Position numbers and translations under genes: made by a program. From Paraphaeosphaeria minitans (lineage: Eukaryota; Ascomycota; Dothideomycetes; Pleosporales; Didymosphaeriaceae), in assembly GCA_015832175.1 (NCBI GenBank), contig WJXW01000003.1:1240001-1304000 (forward strand): a stretch of 64,000 nt of DNA, in the 5' to 3' direction. The number at the start of each line of letters is the position of its first letter. Positions within the stretch are counted from its first letter, which is position 1. Below are positions 60,401 through 64,000 of the stretch, one piece after another. The notes under the pieces are model-generated. The model was not told the origin of the DNA, did not search any database, and worked only from the letters and a program-made list of their open reading frames with translations.

Positions 60401-62373
60401 CTAATAATCTACATAAAGCTATAGTGTGCTATTTTTCTTAGGGGCGAATAGAATTAGTGCTCCAGCTAGACTAGTGCTATACTTAATCTATTCCTTTTTT
60501 AAGGCATCTTCTAGATACTCCTAAAGTACCTTAAGCTCCCACTCTAAGAGATTATAAACTAGTTTATAAAAAGGTTTCTTTCTATCTATAATAGGGATAG
60601 CATAATTAGATTTTTTAAAATTTAGTAGAGTAGACGCTGCTTTTTTATTAAATAAATTACTATATTCGCGTAATATATTAGAAATGCGTAGTACCTACGC
60701 TACGCGCACTTTATTAATACGCGCTAAATACTCTAAGCTTATACTAGTTATCTATAAGACCTCTAAAAGAAATAAATCTAAGCTAGTATACTTTATGTTA
60801 TCTTTAAAGTTCCTTATAGTAATAAGCTATATTAAAGCTATAGTATAGTCCTAGCGATATATTTATAAGCTGTAATTAAAGTAGATATCGCCTTCTAATA
60901 GAAAGGGGTTACTAAGTAGAAAAGAGATTTCTTTTTTATTAATACTATAGATAGTAGTTTTTGTCCTACGCTCTACCCCTATATTATCTATAATACATAC
61001 CTAGAGCGTATAGGCGGCGTAGGTGCTTTACTTTTAGTCCCTAATCTATTCTAGTTTAGGGAGCTTAGCCCCTTTAATAGGCTTTAGATTTATTTTAACA
61101 GCGATAATTAAGCTAATTAGGCTAATATTAGCCTATAAGTTAAGAATTATTTAGAGTTCCCTCTCTAAGCCTATATCTCTAACTGCGCTATACGTGCGCT
61201 TTATACCTAGTAAGATATAAATTAGTAGGCGCCTTGCTATACCTAGGTTATAGGTAAGGCTTAGCCTTTTCCTGTATAGTTTACTCATATAGGAATTTAG
61301 TTAGAATTACTACCTCTATATTTATTAGTATAGTGGCTAGTTTTATAGTACTTATAGCAGGTAACACTTTTCTTATCTTAAGTCTTACTATTACCTTTAG
61401 ATATTTAGTAGTTTAGTATAGTATTCTTAGATTTCTTTTATATATAACATAGGCTTAACTCCTATGTTATAAGTGGATAGTGTAGGTTTCGCTTAAGTAT
61501 AGAGCCTAAAGTAATAAGGTTTTCCCTAGTTATAGGCACCTAATAGTAGTTAGTAATAGCTTTCTATACCTTAGGTTTAAGCTTAGAGAAGAGGTGCTAC
61601 ACCCTTTACTCTTTAGTATAAGGTATAAGTTAATCTTTAAGGACATTAAAGTAGGTTGTAAAGGAGTAAATAGTTTAGTCTTTTTACTATATTACCTAAG
61701 TATACGCTATAGCTACTTCCAGGCTATAATTTACTAAATCTAAAAGTAAGTTAAGTATATACTACTTAGAGTACTTCTAGATAAGGATTTCTCCCTTAGC
61801 TTTAAAAGTGCGATTATAGTATATATACTATAGTTCTCTTAGGTCGCCTGTAAAGTACTATATTACTTAGATAACCTTATCTCTATCCTACACAAATTCT
61901 TATAGTAAGAGGCAAAAGGCCACCTTATAGAAATAGAAGAATTTATAATACTCCTTAAGGTTCTTAGCTTTATATTTAATAGGGTCCTTAGGTTAAAGCG
62001 TATACTTAACGTATATTACTATATATGCTATAGGCGCGTCCTACTTATATATATTAGTAGATAGGATTTTAATATTCTTAGTAGTAGCTACTACGCTAGG
62101 GGTTTAGCTTATACTTTTAAGTTAGGAAATTTTATTTTCTAAGGTATAAAGTTAATATATAGCGCAAAGCTTATTACGCTTCTTTTTAGTAACTAGAATA
62201 TATTACTTAAGTGTTAAAGGTAGGCTTAAGTTACGTATTACTAGCTCTCCTTCTATATACTAAGTAAGAGGGTCTTCGCTACCTTTAGGGGCTTTAGGTA
62301 AAATCTACCCCCTACTAGTAGCTTATATAACTCTAAAAGCTATCCTTAGACTATCGTAGATAAAGTATTATTA
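57481..62373 (-). pseudogene. degenerate gypsy gag-pol of D2
   Basis: Minus strand. The gag zinc knuckle is near 61336-61370, then protease. The reverse transcriptase box at 60118-60107 reads Tyr-Leu-Asp-Asn. RNase H lies at about 59700-59400 and integrase at about 59000-58150. The integrase core block near 58455-58435 reads 'S-N-R-G-S-T-F', the same Asp-to-Asn change as in D1. It supplies the reading for the damaged copies D1 and D4, but is itself full of stops. Confidence 0.87.
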
Positions 62374-62589
62374 TATAAGGTCTAGTTATAGGCAATAGTA
62401 CTTACTTTATACTTAAAAGGATAGTAGAAGGGTAACTCTAGTAATATTAATAGAATAATACTTATCTAATATTAAGTTAGTACGTATTATACGTTTTGCG
62501 CAGCTGGCTCGCTTAGCGTATAGGCCCTCTATAAGGCCTTAGCGCTAGATACCATAATACCACAATAATATTGTAATCTACCTGTTACA
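62374..62589 (-). repeat. 5' LTR of D2 (216 bp)
   Basis: Right LTR, next to the second TATAT. Pairs with 56067-56282. Confidence 0.93.
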
Positions 62590-62594
62590 TATAT

Positions 62595-64000
62595 ACCCTA
62601 AAAATTAAGTATATACTACCTAAGCAGCTTAGTAAAAGCGTTTATAAAAGGATATTACTACACTATTACAATGTAATATACTAAGAGGCCTATAAACAGT
62701 TTTAATTATAGGGACATAAGCAGTAGTTTGGCGATAGGTTAGTAGATAGAATAATTAAGTAAGAGTAGCTAGCTAAGGATTAAGGAAATTATAAGTCTAG
62801 AAGGTAACTACTAATAAGGTATTAAAAGGGTGGTAAGGTAGTAGGCTTAAGGGACTAAGCCTAGAAGAAAGGGAGGAAAATATAGTGTAAAGATTCGCCT
62901 ATAATAGAGAGTTAGAGAAATATAAGGCTAATTAGCTATTGTTTCAAATAGCTAATTAGAGAATAGAAGGGACAACAAGAAACCTAACTAAATAAAAGAT
63001 AAATAGACCTAATAGATAATTAGAGTAGTTGGATTTATATAATAGATTATAGATAGAATAACTTAACTTATTCTTTTATATTCCTCACTTAAGGTAAATG
63101 CGCCTACAACACTATAGTAGCCCAGATTAAACTTTAGTGCTTAGGTTAGTTTCTTATTTAAATAAAATTTTCCTTTTAGCTAGTATTAGTAGGTATATTA
63201 TACCTAACTTCTCTTTTATTATAAGATCTTACTTCTTTCTTATAGGGTAATTACAATGGGTTAGTGTGTACTATTCTTATGTATTATTATTTTATAAATT
63301 AAGTCTCTGTTTCTATATTAGTGCAGTTCTAAGAATTACTATATATCTAGGGTGTTATTTTGCGATTTAAGTTCTAGTGTATAATTATATTATATTAGCT
63401 TATCCTAGCTATATCTCGCCTATAGCTAAGGTATTAGAGATTTTAGTATCTCCTCTACGTCTAACACTTTGTTTATATTAAGGAATATATCTAAGCTATG
63501 GTCTAGGGCTTTATATAGTTATAAGTTAGGCGAGTTTCATTAGTTAGATTCTTAATTCTTAACGTTAAGTTTACTTATAGTAGTTACTACGTCTTAGAAT
63601 TTATTAGTTACTTTAACACTTTCAATATATAGTATATTTAACTATATAGTTTAATAGACTTTTTGCTTTAATTTATAGTTTCGAGTAATATAGCCTAGGT
63701 TACTATATGTAAAATATTTACGTATTTTAGTTATACTATATTAACTTCTATCCAAGACGTGTAAGTTAGGCTTATAAAAGTCTTATCGTTTGCTTTTTCC
63801 TTTTTCTTAGTTATAATATTGTATTAGATTCTTTTTATAGGCTAGAGTCTATAGGAGTTCCTTTTCTATAATATATTTAGAGTAGCAGAGTAGTTAATTA
63901 TATTACATAGTAGTCTAAAGCTTAGTTATATATAAGAGTTATATTAAAAGTCTTAGCTTAGGTTATACTAATCTACATTAGTCTAAATATATTCTTTATA
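62595..64000. other. unclassified degraded DNA to the window end
   Basis: Right host flank of D2. About 62600-63060 reads on the plus strand as a basic protein segment ('K-R-P-I-N-S-F-N-Y-R-D-I-S-S-S-L-A-I-G') if TAG/TAA are taken as Gln, but the family is not recognised. From 63060 to 64000 I see only AT-rich degraded sequence. Confidence 0.45.

Larger units (their letters stand above)
56067..62589 (-). mobile_element. D2: complete Gypsy-D retrotransposon
   Basis: Full-length minus-strand Ty3/gypsy element of 6523 bp with two 216 bp LTRs (56067-56282 and 62374-62589) and the duplication TATAT (56062-56066, 62590-62594). It is the reference copy for the partial copies D1, D3 and D4. Reading leftward: leader, gag, protease, reverse transcriptase, RNase H, integrase, then an antisense reading frame before the 3' LTR. 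RIP-mutated throughout. Confidence 0.95.

Overview
The window is nuclear DNA of a filamentous ascomycete (Pezizomycotina; class not determinable by eye). Two intron-containing genes of typical fungal architecture (introns of 47-61 bp, GT..AG) sit in a roughly 5 kb island of ordinary base composition (about 14.61-19.72 kb). Nearly everything else is AT-rich, stop-riddled repeat DNA carrying the mark of repeat-induced point mutation (RIP): CpA/TpG has become TpA, CAG/CAA/TGG codons have become stops, and CpG and CTAG survive.

The island holds a head-to-head pair of methylcitrate-cycle genes. A mitochondrial 2-methylisocitrate lyase (3 exons, minus strand, 15133-17057) and a mitochondrial 2-methylcitrate synthase (5 exons, plus strand, 17634-19267) share a 576 bp intergenic region. 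Together they start and end the route propionyl-CoA + oxaloacetate -> 2-methylcitrate -> 2-methylisocitrate -> succinate + pyruvate. The intermediate step (2-methylcitrate dehydratase) is not encoded here. Both reading frames are intact, so RIP stopped at or near the island edges.

The rest is a stack of nested LTR retrotransposons, resolved here by matching LTR pairs and 5-bp target duplications. Left of the island: Copia-1 (1-3140) sits next to Gypsy-B2 (3141-6992, minus) and probably interrupts it. A pogo/Fot1-type transposase remnant follows, split by Gypsy-C (7511-14227, duplication CCTAT). Right of the island: a fragment of LTR D (19870-19933), then a Copia-F gag/protease/integrase remnant (about 20.0-22.5 kb). 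This is cut by Gypsy-D copy D4 (22508-33886, minus), itself interrupted by a complete Copia-2 (23922-31242, duplication GATAC). Next comes Gypsy-D copy D1 (34129-45709, plus), interrupted by a complete Gypsy-B1 (34864-42000, duplication GTACT). Then follow a truncated gag-only element E2 (45710-46850), the 5' end of another D copy (D3, 46851-47456, minus), and a complete gag-only LTR element E1 (47917-50988, duplication ATAAT). An unclassified degraded tract (50994-56061) precedes a complete Gypsy-D copy D2 (56067-62589, minus, duplication TATAT), and more unclassified degraded DNA runs to the window end.

None of the transposon open reading frames is intact. In the three Gypsy families the second Asp of the reverse transcriptase YxDD box reads as Asn, and zinc-knuckle Cys/His residues often read as Tyr. 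The most unusual items are the gag-only LTR element E, the antisense reading frames carried by the Gypsy elements between integrase and 3' LTR, and the isolated primary-metabolism gene pair. All boundaries were read by eye; no alignment or database search was run.
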